A stretch of DNA of 64,000 nucleotides, taken from contig JAZKJM010000006.1 in the NCBI GenBank assembly GCA_040384265.1, forward strand, positions 1-64,000, read 5' to 3'. Made by a program: the position numbers and the translations under genes. Positions 27,677-37,446 of the stretch are shown piece by piece (within the stretch, counting starts at the first letter, position 1; each line of letters opens with the position of its first letter). This DNA comes from Pseudomonadota bacterium (GTDB lineage: Bacteria; Pseudomonadota; Alphaproteobacteria; Rickettsiales; UBA3002). The notes beneath the pieces were generated by a model, which was not told the DNA's origin, ran no database searches, and saw nothing but the letters and a program-made list of their open reading frames with translations.

Positions 27677-28531
27677 CTAGCGCACGTGCGCGGCCGCCTC
27701 GATAACTGGGCCCTGCGTGCGCTCCTGCCATGTCTTCTTTTTGGCAGCGCGCTGTTTTTCGCTCTCGTTATAAACCACATAACCAAGCCCGACCGCCGCC
27801 ACCACCGCCGCCGTAATCACCGCCCATTTACCACCCTTGGCTTCTGCTTCCAGCGTGCTGGCGGTGGACCTGCCCCCACTGTAACCGCCAGAACCGCTAA
27901 CTGCTGTCCCTGAGCCACCACTTGAAGGAGGGCGCGGGGGCGCCGATGCACCACGTCCCGCAGCACCAGCCCGCGCCGAGCCAGCACCCCTCTGGTTGAA
28001 AAAATCAAACGCCTGCCGCAGCTTCGCTACTCCCTCATCCAGCTCCGCGTGCTCTGCTTTTGGAATTATCTTTTTTAGCGCATCATAGGCTGCCTGGGTA
28101 TCATCATCCCACACCCTGCGCGCCACTTGCTCCTTAAATCGTCTAAATACATTCATGGCTTCTTCGTATTGCGCGGCCCCTTCAAACCCCGCATTCGTAG
28201 TATGGCCCGCACCACCCGCGCCCGTAAATCCATGCCCACGCTTTTTGAAAGACGCCTGCCACTCAAGATGATCGTGGTATTGGTCCCTTAAATCTGCATT
28301 ATCAAGCAACACGGTTTTTGCAGCATTCGCTTTTTGCCACATCTCCGCTGCTTTAGCGCGATCTGCTGCCGGTGCCTTTGCATGTTTGCCCTCATGCCAT
28401 TTACTGTTCATCCGACGATAAGCGGCTTGGATCTCATCATACGGCACCTTAACCGGATCCCGGCCCTCCAGCTCAACGCCGATATCTTTATAAAAATCAT
28501 CCTGGGGACTGAATTGTCTTGGGGCATCCAT
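27677..28531 (-). CDS. J-domain-like protein with C-terminal membrane anchor, HPD motif missing
   Basis: 284 residues. The first 90 resemble a J domain: VPYDEIQAAYRRMNSKWHEG, then KAAEMWQKANAAKTVLLDNADLRDQYH, the helix IV-like DxxxRxxYD end. The HPD tripeptide needed to stimulate Hsp70 is replaced by HEG. The middle is charged and helical, followed by a Gly/Ser-rich linker and one membrane helix near residue 240 (WAVITAAVVAAVGLGYVVYN). It may be a membrane-tethered DnaK modulator that does not trigger ATP hydrolysis, or a structural adaptor. It starts in isolation. Confidence 0.6.
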   Translation of the reverse strand: MDAPRQFSPQDDFYKDIGVELEGRDPVKVPYDEIQAAYRRMNSKWHEGKHAKAPAADRAKAAEMWQKANAAKTVLLDNADLRDQYHDHLEWQASFKKRGHGFTGAGGAGHTTNAGFEGAAQYEEAMNVFRRFKEQVARRVWDDDTQAAYDALKKIIPKAEHAELDEGVAKLRQAFDFFNQRGAGSARAGAAGRGASAPPRPPSSGGSGTAVSGSGGYSGGRSTASTLEAEAKGGKWAVITAAVVAAVGLGYVVYNESEKQRAAKKKTWQERTQGPVIEAAAHVR

Positions 28532-28775
28532 ATGCGCGCTCGCTCCTTATATACCCCTCCACTTTAACCGAGGAGCCACCCGAGAAATATTACATTAGCG
28601 TGAAGATTGCCTCTTCCCCACCATCCCACCCCGATGCCGCGGTGGCGTTTTGAACACGGCGGCCACCCAAGCTGCCCGTGCAGGGTAAAAAGGGATCATT
28701 CGCCTTGCACCACCGGTGAAGGGGGCTTATAATCCGAAGCGTATTTCAGTAGCCTATTCAGAAGGATCACCCATC

Positions 28776-29525
28776 ATGCGGCGCGCATTTTCACTCGTGG
28801 AGCTCTCCATTGTGCTGGTCATCATCGGGCTGCTGGTTGGGGGCGTGCTCTCGGGCCGCGCGCTCATTCGCGCCAACGAACTACGCGCCGTGCCGGTCGA
28901 GTACGGCAAATTCTTCGTTGCCAGCCAGGCATTCCGTGACCGGTTTTCGTATATTGCCGGGGATATTCCAACCGCGACCAATTATTGGGGCGCCATGGCC
29001 GCGTGCCCGGGGGATTACACCACCCCCTCCACCGACACCGCGACTTGCAATGGCGACGGCAATGGCGCAATCGCCAGCCGGGAGCGCTATCGTTTCTGGC
29101 ATCATCTGGCCAATGCGGGGATGATTGAGGGCAGGTATACCGGCGTGCCGGTAGCGGTCACCGTTGCCCTGCTCACTGCGGGGATTGATACGCCCTTATC
29201 AAAAATCGGCGGGGTGCAGGTATTGAAACTCAGCGACAACGGCGCAGGCGTGATGCTCGCCACCGACCCACGCCATGCCATTATCTTTTTTGGCGCCGCG
29301 TCTACCAGTGCCAGCGCTGCCGTCCCCATCCTTTCTCCGGAAGAAGCCTGGAGCATCGACACCAAAATGGATGATGGCTTGCCAGGCAAAGGGACCATGA
29401 TGAACTATAACAACACCCACACCACGGTGGGCAGCTGCGTCACCAGCGCCACGGCCGATACCGCAACCTATGCCCTCACCCTCAGCGATAAAGCCTGCGC
29501 GCCCTTTTTTGCCCTTAACTTCTAG
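28776..29525 (+). CDS. Prepilin-type N-terminal cleavage/methylation protein (pseudopilin)
   Basis: 249 residues beginning MRRAFSLVELSIVLVIIGLL, a type IV prepilin signal with the expected Phe at +1 and Glu at +5. Cleavage would be after Ala rather than the usual Gly. The start at 28776 has AGAAGGA upstream and is better than 28716. The C-terminal domain contains four cysteines (AACPGDY, TATCNGD, SCVTS, KACAPF) that may form disulfides. No other pilus or type II secretion genes are in the window, so it could serve pili, secretion or DNA uptake. Confidence 0.85.
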   Translation: MRRAFSLVELSIVLVIIGLLVGGVLSGRALIRANELRAVPVEYGKFFVASQAFRDRFSYIAGDIPTATNYWGAMAACPGDYTTPSTDTATCNGDGNGAIASRERYRFWHHLANAGMIEGRYTGVPVAVTVALLTAGIDTPLSKIGGVQVLKLSDNGAGVMLATDPRHAIIFFGAASTSASAAVPILSPEEAWSIDTKMDDGLPGKGTMMNYNNTHTTVGSCVTSATADTATYALTLSDKACAPFFALNF

Positions 29526-29528
29526 GCG

Positions 29529-31080
<1,552 letters not shown>

Positions 31081-31140
31081 ACACAACCCGTATTTTTCTG
31101 CTAGACTGGCTGCATTCAACTTGAAGAGCGCACCTATCCT

Positions 31141-31608
31141 ATGCCCCCCTTACCTATCATCCAGGCCCCGGCCCGCATCCAATTCAGAAACGGTCGTGGC
31201 AACAATTCGGCACAATATCAGGATACACGCGTTGCCATCCACCATGGCGAGCCTGCCATTCTTTTTCCGGGAGACTTTGTTCGCTATCTTCTTGATAGGC
31301 AGGAAATTTCCTTAAAAGAATTCGATGAAAAAATTGGCTGCGCGCACAGCTATTTTACTAATAACATCTTCAATACCGGCTCAAATAATGGATCCCGCCC
31401 GCTGCCGGAACCCCTACAGGAAAAAATGATCGCCTTAACCGGTACGCAGACATCGCGAGCATTATGGATGCAGAAGAATTTCACGGCCGCGGATGCCGAA
31501 GGCATCACCATCGATATGAGCCGCGACATTAGTGGTATTGTGGAACGATACGCCAAGTATAGCCATTACAAGAAGGCACCCGCCGCCAACGACGACCTGC
31601 AGCGCTAA
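31141..31608 (+). CDS. Small protein with XRE-like helix-turn-helix region, unknown role
   Basis: 155 residues, divergent from guaB. Residues about 45-100 (FVRYLLDRQEISLKEFDEKI...PLPEPLQEKMIALTG) follow the outline of a Cro/CI helix-turn-helix: initial helix, 'ISLKEFDEKIGCAHSYF' as helices 2-3, and a closing helix. The recognition helix is unusual. There is no signal peptide. The C-terminal tail is short and basic (YKKAPAANDDLQR). It could be a DNA-binding regulator, but the resemblance is modest. A pair of 11-bp-spaced heptamers lies upstream. Confidence 0.55.
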   Translation: MPPLPIIQAPARIQFRNGRGNNSAQYQDTRVAIHHGEPAILFPGDFVRYLLDRQEISLKEFDEKIGCAHSYFTNNIFNTGSNNGSRPLPEPLQEKMIALTGTQTSRALWMQKNFTAADAEGITIDMSRDISGIVERYAKYSHYKKAPAANDDLQR

Positions 31609-31610
31609 AA

Positions 31611-32294
31611 TCAGCCCCTAAACCCCATCGCTACCACGTAGCTCTCCGCCGAATCGGCGCGGGAGGATTTGGGTTTGACATGCTTGACGGTGGTGAAATC
31701 ACGCTGCATCAGCTTCAGCAAATCGCTCTCGGTGCCGCCTTTGAGCACTTTACAGACGAATGCGCCGCCCGGCTCAAGAATTTCGCATGCGAAATAATAA
31801 GCAACCTCGCAGAGATTCATGATGCGGATATGGTCGGTCGGGGTGTGGCCGGTGGTGTTGCTGGCCATGTCGGACATGACCACATCGGCCCGGCCATCGA
31901 GCAAATTTTTCATGATGTCCGGCGCCTCGTCCGCGAGGAAATCCTGCACGATAAGCGTCGCGCCGGGGATTTCCGGGACCTCTAACAAGTCACACCCAAC
32001 CACCTTGCCGGCGGGGCCCACTTTCGCCACCGCCACCTGCGCCCAACCACCCGGCGCGCAGCCCAGATCGACCACTTTCATTCCGGGTGCGAGAAGATGG
32101 AACTTGGCGTCAATATCGACCAGTTTAAACGCCGCGCGGGAGCGATAGCCCTCGGCGCGTGCTTTGGCGACGTACGGATCGTTCAGCTGACGGGCGAGCC
32201 AGCGCGTGCTGCTGGTGCTGCGCTTCTTGGCGGTTTTCACCGTCACATGCAGCGCCCGCGAACCGGATTTCTTGCTGTCGGGTTTCTTCGCCAT
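31611..32294 (-). CDS. rlmE: 23S rRNA (uridine-2'-O-)methyltransferase RlmE (FtsJ/RrmJ)
   Basis: Methylates the 2'-O of U2552 in the 23S A loop, late in large-subunit assembly. The 227-residue product has a basic N-terminal tail and the FtsJ entry YRSRAAFKLVDIDAKFHLL. The SAM site is VVDLGCAPGGWAQVA, and the catalytic K-D-K-E residues sit in RSRAAFK, SDMASNTTGH, CKVLKGG and ESYVVA contexts. Its start overlaps the stop of the upstream ppx gene by one base (TGATG). Confidence 0.95.
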   Translation of the reverse strand: MAKKPDSKKSGSRALHVTVKTAKKRSTSSTRWLARQLNDPYVAKARAEGYRSRAAFKLVDIDAKFHLLAPGMKVVDLGCAPGGWAQVAVAKVGPAGKVVGCDLLEVPEIPGATLIVQDFLADEAPDIMKNLLDGRADVVMSDMASNTTGHTPTDHIRIMNLCEVAYYFACEILEPGGAFVCKVLKGGTESDLLKLMQRDFTTVKHVKPKSSRADSAESYVVAMGFRG

Positions 32295-33367
32295 CAGACC
32301 GGCAACACCTCGCGCATCAGCGAAACAATAATGCCCTCGCGCACGCCACGGTCGGCGATGGTGATCTTATCGATCGGGAACGTCCGGGCAATCGCCTCGA
32401 AAATGGCGCAGCCCGAAAGAATAAAGTCCGTCCGGCTGGAGCCGATGCACGGATGCGCCGCCCGCGCCGAGGGCGACATGCGCATCAGCGTCTGCGTCGC
32501 GCCGCGAATATCGGAAATCGAGAGCTTGATGCCATCGATCTTCGAGCGGTCATAATGTGGCAGGTCCAAATGGATCGCAGCCAGCGTGGTGACGGTGCCC
32601 GAGGTCGAGAGCATCTGCACATCTTCCTTCCACATCCGCGCGGCGATCTGGTTATCGCGCTCCATCGGCGTCAGCAAGCTGCTGATTTTGGCGACGATTT
32701 CCTCGAAATACATTTCCGTGAAGGCCGGCCCGCCAAATTGCTCGGACATGTTCATCACGCCATAGGGCAGGCTCAGCCAATCCTGGATCAAATGCCGCTT
32801 ATGCGAGTTAAGCGGCTGTTCGGGATCAATTTTCACCCACATAAACTCGGTCGAGCCGCCGCCGATATCGAATGCCAGCGCATAGCGCGTGTCGCGCACC
32901 AGCAACGACGAACAGCCCAGAAATGCCAGCCGTGCTTCTTCTTCATTGCTGATAATATCGATCGAGAGCCCAAGTTCGTCGCGCACCCGGCCAAGGAACA
33001 CTTCCGCATTGCTGGCGCGGCGGCAGGCTTCCGTCGCCACGAAGCGGTGTTTAGCGATGCCATAGCGCGATAATTTCTGGTTACAGGTCGCCAGCGCCCG
33101 CATGGTGCGGCGCATGGCCTCATCCGACAATTTGCCGGTGTCGCTCACCCCTTCACCGAGGCGCACGATGCGCGAATAGCTATCGACCACTTTTAACGTT
33201 TTATGCTGGGTATGCTGCTGAAAACTCGGTCGCGCGATGAGCAAGCGGCAGTTATTGGTGCCCAGGTCCAGCGCCGCATACAGCTCGCCACTGACATCGC
33301 CGCGGATGGATTCCTCCGGCAGTATCGGCGCGTCATGGGGTTGATCCTCGGGGATTTCCTGTTTCAT
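32294..33367 (-). CDS. ppx: Exopolyphosphatase / pppGpp phosphohydrolase family (Ppx/GppA)
   Basis: 357 residues from MKQEIPEDQ; the extra 12 upstream residues are not needed. It has the actin-like ATPase fold. The phosphate-1 loop is YAALDLGTNNCRLLIA, EACRRASNAEVFL follows, and the phosphate-2 loop is ALAFDIGGGSTEFMWV. It matches the short alphaproteobacterial Ppx/GppA type without the C-terminal HD-like domain. It degrades polyphosphate or converts pppGpp to ppGpp; sequence alone cannot decide. It forms a two-gene unit with rlmE, an arrangement common in alphaproteobacteria. Confidence 0.9.
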   Translation of the reverse strand: MKQEIPEDQPHDAPILPEESIRGDVSGELYAALDLGTNNCRLLIARPSFQQHTQHKTLKVVDSYSRIVRLGEGVSDTGKLSDEAMRRTMRALATCNQKLSRYGIAKHRFVATEACRRASNAEVFLGRVRDELGLSIDIISNEEEARLAFLGCSSLLVRDTRYALAFDIGGGSTEFMWVKIDPEQPLNSHKRHLIQDWLSLPYGVMNMSEQFGGPAFTEMYFEEIVAKISSLLTPMERDNQIAARMWKEDVQMLSTSGTVTTLAAIHLDLPHYDRSKIDGIKLSISDIRGATQTLMRMSPSARAAHPCIGSSRTDFILSGCAIFEAIARTFPIDKITIADRGVREGIIVSLMREVLPV

Positions 33368-33491
33368 GCCGCCAGTATAGTGCCATCCCCCACCGACATA
33401 CAAGCCTTGCGATGCGCAGACAGCAATATCCCTAGCATTTTACGGTTTTTGTTAACCGAAAGTTAAAGACTCTCATGGTAAATATGAAGCT

Positions 33492-34970
33492 ATGGGTAGT
33501 GTTGTTGACAGCATCCGGGAGAGGTTTTGGGGCGCGCCGAAAGAGCGCGAAGCGCCGTCCGTTGACAACGGCCCCGACGACTCCACCAAAAAAGCCATCT
33601 TCGATTTCAAGAAGGAAGCCCTCGGCATCGCCGCCGAGCAAGCCCTCGCCCGCGGCGAAAAACCGACCATCATCGATTATTACATCGCCGCCCAGAAGGT
33701 CGGCGAAAAACATGCCGAGGAAATAGCCAACCGCAGCATCGAGTGGACGCCGCAGGTCATCGCCGATCTTTCCGGCCAGCGCATCACCGGGTTCAACATC
33801 AACAAGGCGGATATGGAGCCCAGCCCCGAGCTGCGCCGGGCCGCCGTGCTGCTCGCCACCAGCCGCGCTGAGAACGGCGCCGCAATCACCCTCACCGACA
33901 GCCTCACCGCCATGCAGGACATCCAGTCCGGCAAAGCGCCCGATGCGCTTAAAGCAGGCATCAAAAGCCTCAAGGACATGGCCGATCTCGATGGCGACGG
34001 CGCCATCAATGATTTCTTCTCCAAATCCAGCAATACGACGAGTTTTAAGAACACAGTGCTTGAGTCCTGCACGTTCCACCCCGCCGGCACGCTGATGCGC
34101 AACGATGAAAGCGGCGTCGCCATCACCGATGGCTCGGTGCAAAAAAATTGCGTCTACGACGGCATGACCGACGTCGATCATGTGATCCTCGCCAAAGGCA
34201 CCTACACCAACCCGGCCTTCACCAACATCAAGAGCGGGCATATTCAGGTCGCTAACAACACCATCGTCCACGGCATGGACCTGCAAGGCATCCATGCAGA
34301 ACTGACCTTTGGCGTCATTGACCCGGATCATCCGGAGAAAAAGGCGAACGTGCTGGTGACCGGCCTCAACGTCACCAATGCCCACATCGTCACCATGACG
34401 GCCGCTCCGGGCGTTGAAATCAGTGGTGCGGTGTTCGACAGCACCACCATCGATATGGCAAGCACGCTTGCCGGTTCAAAATGGAGCGATACCAAGATCA
34501 GCCGGACCAACCTCGCCCATCTCGAAATGGATGGGGTTGAGGTGAACCGGATGACCGTCACCCAATCCGCGGTGAAGGGATGGGATCTGCGCGGCACAAA
34601 AATCAACGATCTGGCTATTAACGGCGTCGCCATCACCGATGCCGCGCAGCTGAGCGCACTGGGCGTGCAGGCCGATGAGCGCACGACCATCGCAGCAAGC
34701 AAGCAATTTGTCATGCAGGCCCAGCTGGATCAAATTCGTGAAACCATGCAAGGGGTCCTCAAAGGGGTTAACCCAACTGCGGAGCCAGTAGGGACGGCAC
34801 CCGCCCCTGCCATCTCACCACTCGAATCCCTCGCTGCGCAGGCAACGTTGCGGTTTGAGGTAGCCCGCACCTCTCTGGATGAAGCCCAGAATGGTGGTCG
34901 TAATCCCGCCAAAGATCAGGTGGCCCGCACTCAGCCAGATCAGGTCATGGGCCGCACGCTGAACGCCTAG
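33492..34970 (+). CDS. Orphan 492-aa protein with pentapeptide-like beta-solenoid segment
   Basis: No family recognised and no signal peptide. Residues about 1-170 are mixed helical. A short Ca2+-loop-like DLDGDGAIND follows near 168. Residues about 210-395 form an irregular repeat rich in A/V/N-L/I/M-x-x steps (TNAHIVTMTAAPGVEISGAV, ISRTNLAHLEMDGVEVNRMT, WDLRGTKINDLAINGVAI), as in pentapeptide-repeat or right-handed beta-helix proteins. The last 90 residues are disordered and rich in Ala, Gln and Arg. The ribosome binding site is weak. It could be a cytoplasmic scaffold or an exported effector. Confidence 0.65.
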   Translation: MGSVVDSIRERFWGAPKEREAPSVDNGPDDSTKKAIFDFKKEALGIAAEQALARGEKPTIIDYYIAAQKVGEKHAEEIANRSIEWTPQVIADLSGQRITGFNINKADMEPSPELRRAAVLLATSRAENGAAITLTDSLTAMQDIQSGKAPDALKAGIKSLKDMADLDGDGAINDFFSKSSNTTSFKNTVLESCTFHPAGTLMRNDESGVAITDGSVQKNCVYDGMTDVDHVILAKGTYTNPAFTNIKSGHIQVANNTIVHGMDLQGIHAELTFGVIDPDHPEKKANVLVTGLNVTNAHIVTMTAAPGVEISGAVFDSTTIDMASTLAGSKWSDTKISRTNLAHLEMDGVEVNRMTVTQSAVKGWDLRGTKINDLAINGVAITDAAQLSALGVQADERTTIAASKQFVMQAQLDQIRETMQGVLKGVNPTAEPVGTAPAPAISPLESLAAQATLRFEVARTSLDEAQNGGRNPAKDQVARTQPDQVMGRTLNA

Positions 34971-35034
34971 ACAGGCAAGCTGACCGCTAATCCTTGCATT
35001 TCCCGCCTGCTCGCCTATATTCCCGCCTCATTTT

Positions 35035-35150
35035 ATAGTATCCCCGCATCACCCGATGCGGGGATACTATCAAAATCGTCGCCGAAAGCGGCGATTTTGC
35101 GCTGCGCGAGCGAGCGAAAAGCTAATGTCATCTCACTTCGATGACATTAG
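35035..35150. repeat. Three consecutive hairpins upstream of folE
   Basis: Hairpin 1 has a perfect 16-bp stem (35035-35050 with 35055-35070, ATAGTATCCCCGCATC arm). Hairpin 2 (35072-35098) has an 11-bp stem starting AAAATCG with one wobble. Hairpin 3 (35122-35131 with 35141-35150, arm CTAATGTCAT) has 10 bp. They lie one after another between the 33492 gene and folE. None has a proper T-run, so they are not plain terminators. Confidence 0.8.
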
Positions 35151-35175
35151 AAAACCCTTGGATTTATGAGGCCTT

Positions 35176-35814
35176 ATGTCATCCCCGCTTGGCGCGAAAC
35201 TGCCACCCGCTGCAAACAGCAACCAGCAACCGCTCACCCGCCCCAGCGCCGACGAAGCGCGCGAGGCCGTGCGCACCCTCATCCGCTGGGCGGGCGACAA
35301 CCCCAACCGCGAAGGGCTGATCGACACCCCCAACCGCGTGATCGAGGCCTACCGCGAGTTTTACGCCGGCTATGACGAGGACCCCGATGCGGTGCTCGCC
35401 AAAACCTTCGAGGAAGTCGCGGGCTATGACGAAATCGTGCTGCTGAAAAACATGCGGTTTGAATCGCATTGCGAGCACCACATGGTGCCCATCATCGGCC
35501 GCGCCCACATTGCTTATTTGCCCGACCGCAAAGTCGTCGGCATCAGCAAAATTGCCCGGCTGCTGGATGTATTCGCCAAGCGCCTGCAAACGCAGGAGCT
35601 GATGACCTCACAGATCGCCGATGTGATCGAACGCGTGCTCGCCCCCAAAGGCGTCGCCGTCGTGATCGATGCCAACCATGAATGCATGAGCACCCGTGGC
35701 GTCCATAAAACCGGCAGCACCACCGTCACCTCGCAGATGCGCGGCGCCTTCAAAAACGACCGCGATGCGCGGGCCGAAGTGATGCGGTTGATCGCCTCAT
35801 CCGATATCGGCTAA
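35176..35814 (+). CDS. folE: GTP cyclohydrolase I
   Basis: Converts GTP to dihydroneopterin triphosphate, the first step of folate and pterin synthesis. The 212-residue product has a variable N terminus and the family core ALVRTLIRWAGDNPNREGL-like stretch. The zinc and catalytic motif is FESHCEHHMVPIIGRAHIAY. Other motifs are SKIARLLDVFAKRLQTQE and the second zinc Cys in ANHECMSTRGV. Upstream is a run of three hairpins. Confidence 0.97.
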   Translation: MSSPLGAKLPPAANSNQQPLTRPSADEAREAVRTLIRWAGDNPNREGLIDTPNRVIEAYREFYAGYDEDPDAVLAKTFEEVAGYDEIVLLKNMRFESHCEHHMVPIIGRAHIAYLPDRKVVGISKIARLLDVFAKRLQTQELMTSQIADVIERVLAPKGVAVVIDANHECMSTRGVHKTGSTTVTSQMRGAFKNDRDARAEVMRLIASSDIG

Positions 35815-35875
35815 TGTAAGACTATCTTAACCAATATACGCTACTGTCGAACCTATCGTTTTAGGGAGATGATCA

Positions 35876-36562
35876 ATGGATGAGAAAACGCAGCAGTTTC
35901 TTGAAACCAGAAAACCAACGGACATTCTAAACGGACTGCTAACCTTAGCTAATGCCCACCTGCCAGCAGGTATCGGTCTGCCCACTATTGGTGATTTCAC
36001 AACTATTGCCATTGGCTCGATTCCCAAAGATTCTGAATACCGCCGCTTCATTGATCGAAGTGCGCAGCTGGTGACAGATTATGGGCAGAACCCCAAAAAA
36101 CTTATTGCTGAATATGCAGAAGACAGAAGACTGTCGCCAGCTGAAGCAAAATCCAAGGCAGAGGAAGAAGTGGCCTATGCGAAGCAAGACATCGCAACCG
36201 GTAAAGCGGCCATGACACGCGCGGATCTAGTCTATATTGAGTTCTTGGGCGCACCTCATGCCGCCAAAGAAATCGCGAACTACATCAAAGGTAAAGCTGG
36301 CCCAGACAGTGTTATCGATGCAGGCTTTTTCGCATACGGTGTTCCCCGTAAGCGTGGCCAACAACATTTTCCTGAAAGTGTCATTATAACCCAAACAGCA
36401 TTCGACAAAGTAATGAAGCCACTCATAGACAGTCAGGATATAGCACCTGCGTCCATCAGTAAGGGCGTAGAGGTAGATGATACAACGCCCAGTGACGGCA
36501 AAGCAACCCTTGCGCATGGCGCAGCATTGGGCTCTGCTCGCGCACGCGTAGAACGCCAATAA
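35876..36562 (+). CDS. Orphan 228-aa protein, unknown function
   Basis: Preceded by AGGGAG at good spacing. There is no signal peptide or membrane segment. The sequence is mostly helical (ERRLSPAEAKSKAEEEVAYA-like charged stretch near 85-105), with a disordered, basic C terminus (GSARARVERQ). I recognise no domain. Base composition is less GC-rich than folE before it and maf after it, consistent with an acquired or fast-evolving gene. No paralogue in the window is obvious. Confidence 0.6.
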   Translation: MDEKTQQFLETRKPTDILNGLLTLANAHLPAGIGLPTIGDFTTIAIGSIPKDSEYRRFIDRSAQLVTDYGQNPKKLIAEYAEDRRLSPAEAKSKAEEEVAYAKQDIATGKAAMTRADLVYIEFLGAPHAAKEIANYIKGKAGPDSVIDAGFFAYGVPRKRGQQHFPESVIITQTAFDKVMKPLIDSQDIAPASISKGVEVDDTTPSDGKATLAHGAALGSARARVERQ

Positions 36563-36622
36563 TCATTGGGATTGCCAGAAGAATGACTAGGCAGTTTTTA
36601 CTGCAGCATGTAATGCAGGCTC

Positions 36623-37225
36623 ATGGCAATCATTCAACATCACCGCCTCATCCTCGCCTCCGGCTCGTCCATCCGCCAGCATCTGCTGAAGTCTGTCGGC
36701 CTCACCTTCAGCGTCGAGCCCAGCGGAGTGGAGGAAGACGCCATCAAATCCGCCATGGCGGGCGCACCGCTGGCTGATGTGGCGCAAGCACTGGCGCGGG
36801 CGAAAACGCTGACTGTCAGCGCGCTTTACCCCGATGCCTACACGCTGGGTGCCGACCAGATTTGCGAATTTCAGGGTGCCGCCCTGTCCAAGCCCGGCAG
36901 CTATGATCGTGCGGAGGCGCAGCTGGCCACGCTCTCCGGCAGCACCCACACGCAGCATTGCGCCATGACCCTGGCACGCGGCAGCGAGGTGGTGTGGGAA
37001 TATCACGAAGCCGCCCAGCTCACCCTACGTGCGCTTACCCTTGCCGACATCCATGCTTACGTGATGGCAGATGCCCCACTGCAATCCTGTGGGGCGTATA
37101 AATTCGAGGCGCTCGGCCGCCATCTCTTCGCCCGCGTCGAAGGCGATCATGATGTGGTGCAGGGCCTCGCCCTCGTACCCCTGCTCGCCCAGCTGCACCA
37201 GCTCGGCGCGATTCAGCTGGGATAG
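36623..37225 (+). CDS. maf: Maf-family nucleoside triphosphate pyrophosphatase
   Basis: Removes pyrophosphate from non-canonical or normal NTPs (house-cleaning). The 200-residue product has the Maf entry LILASGSSIRQHLLKSVGL, with the family's R replaced in context SSIRQ. It continues with the acidic VEEDAIKS, LGADQICEF (family Asp-Gln motif) and the GAYKFEALG end motif. Which of the two alphaproteobacterial Maf subgroups it belongs to cannot be told. The ribosome binding site is weak. Confidence 0.88.
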   Translation: MAIIQHHRLILASGSSIRQHLLKSVGLTFSVEPSGVEEDAIKSAMAGAPLADVAQALARAKTLTVSALYPDAYTLGADQICEFQGAALSKPGSYDRAEAQLATLSGSTHTQHCAMTLARGSEVVWEYHEAAQLTLRALTLADIHAYVMADAPLQSCGAYKFEALGRHLFARVEGDHDVVQGLALVPLLAQLHQLGAIQLG

Positions 37226-37236
37226 GCGAGTAAATT

Positions 37237-37334
37237 CCGTCATTGCGAGCGAAGCGGGGCAATCCAGCCCTAAAAAGATACTAGCGACGCAGACGCGTCG
37301 CGCTAGATTGCCGCGCTATCGCTCGCAATGACGG
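37237..37334. repeat. Dispersed inverted repeat (GTCATTGCGAGC type)
   Basis: Arms CCGTCATTGCGAGCGAAGCG (37237-37256) and the matching CGCTCGCAATGACGG (37320-37334) flank a centre with CTAGCGACGCAGACGCGTCGCGCTAG. The core GCAGACGCG(T/C)CGCG reappears at about 48614-48628. It is intergenic and non-coding, of a type common in proteobacteria. Confidence 0.8.
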
Positions 37335-37446
37335 CGTGGAAAGTTGAGCGCACGGCCCATGACCATAGTACCACAACCCCCATAAAAATGCGGACAGAAC
37401 CACTAATGCCCTAGTGGCCGCGCGCAATGTTTGCTAGGCTTACCCC

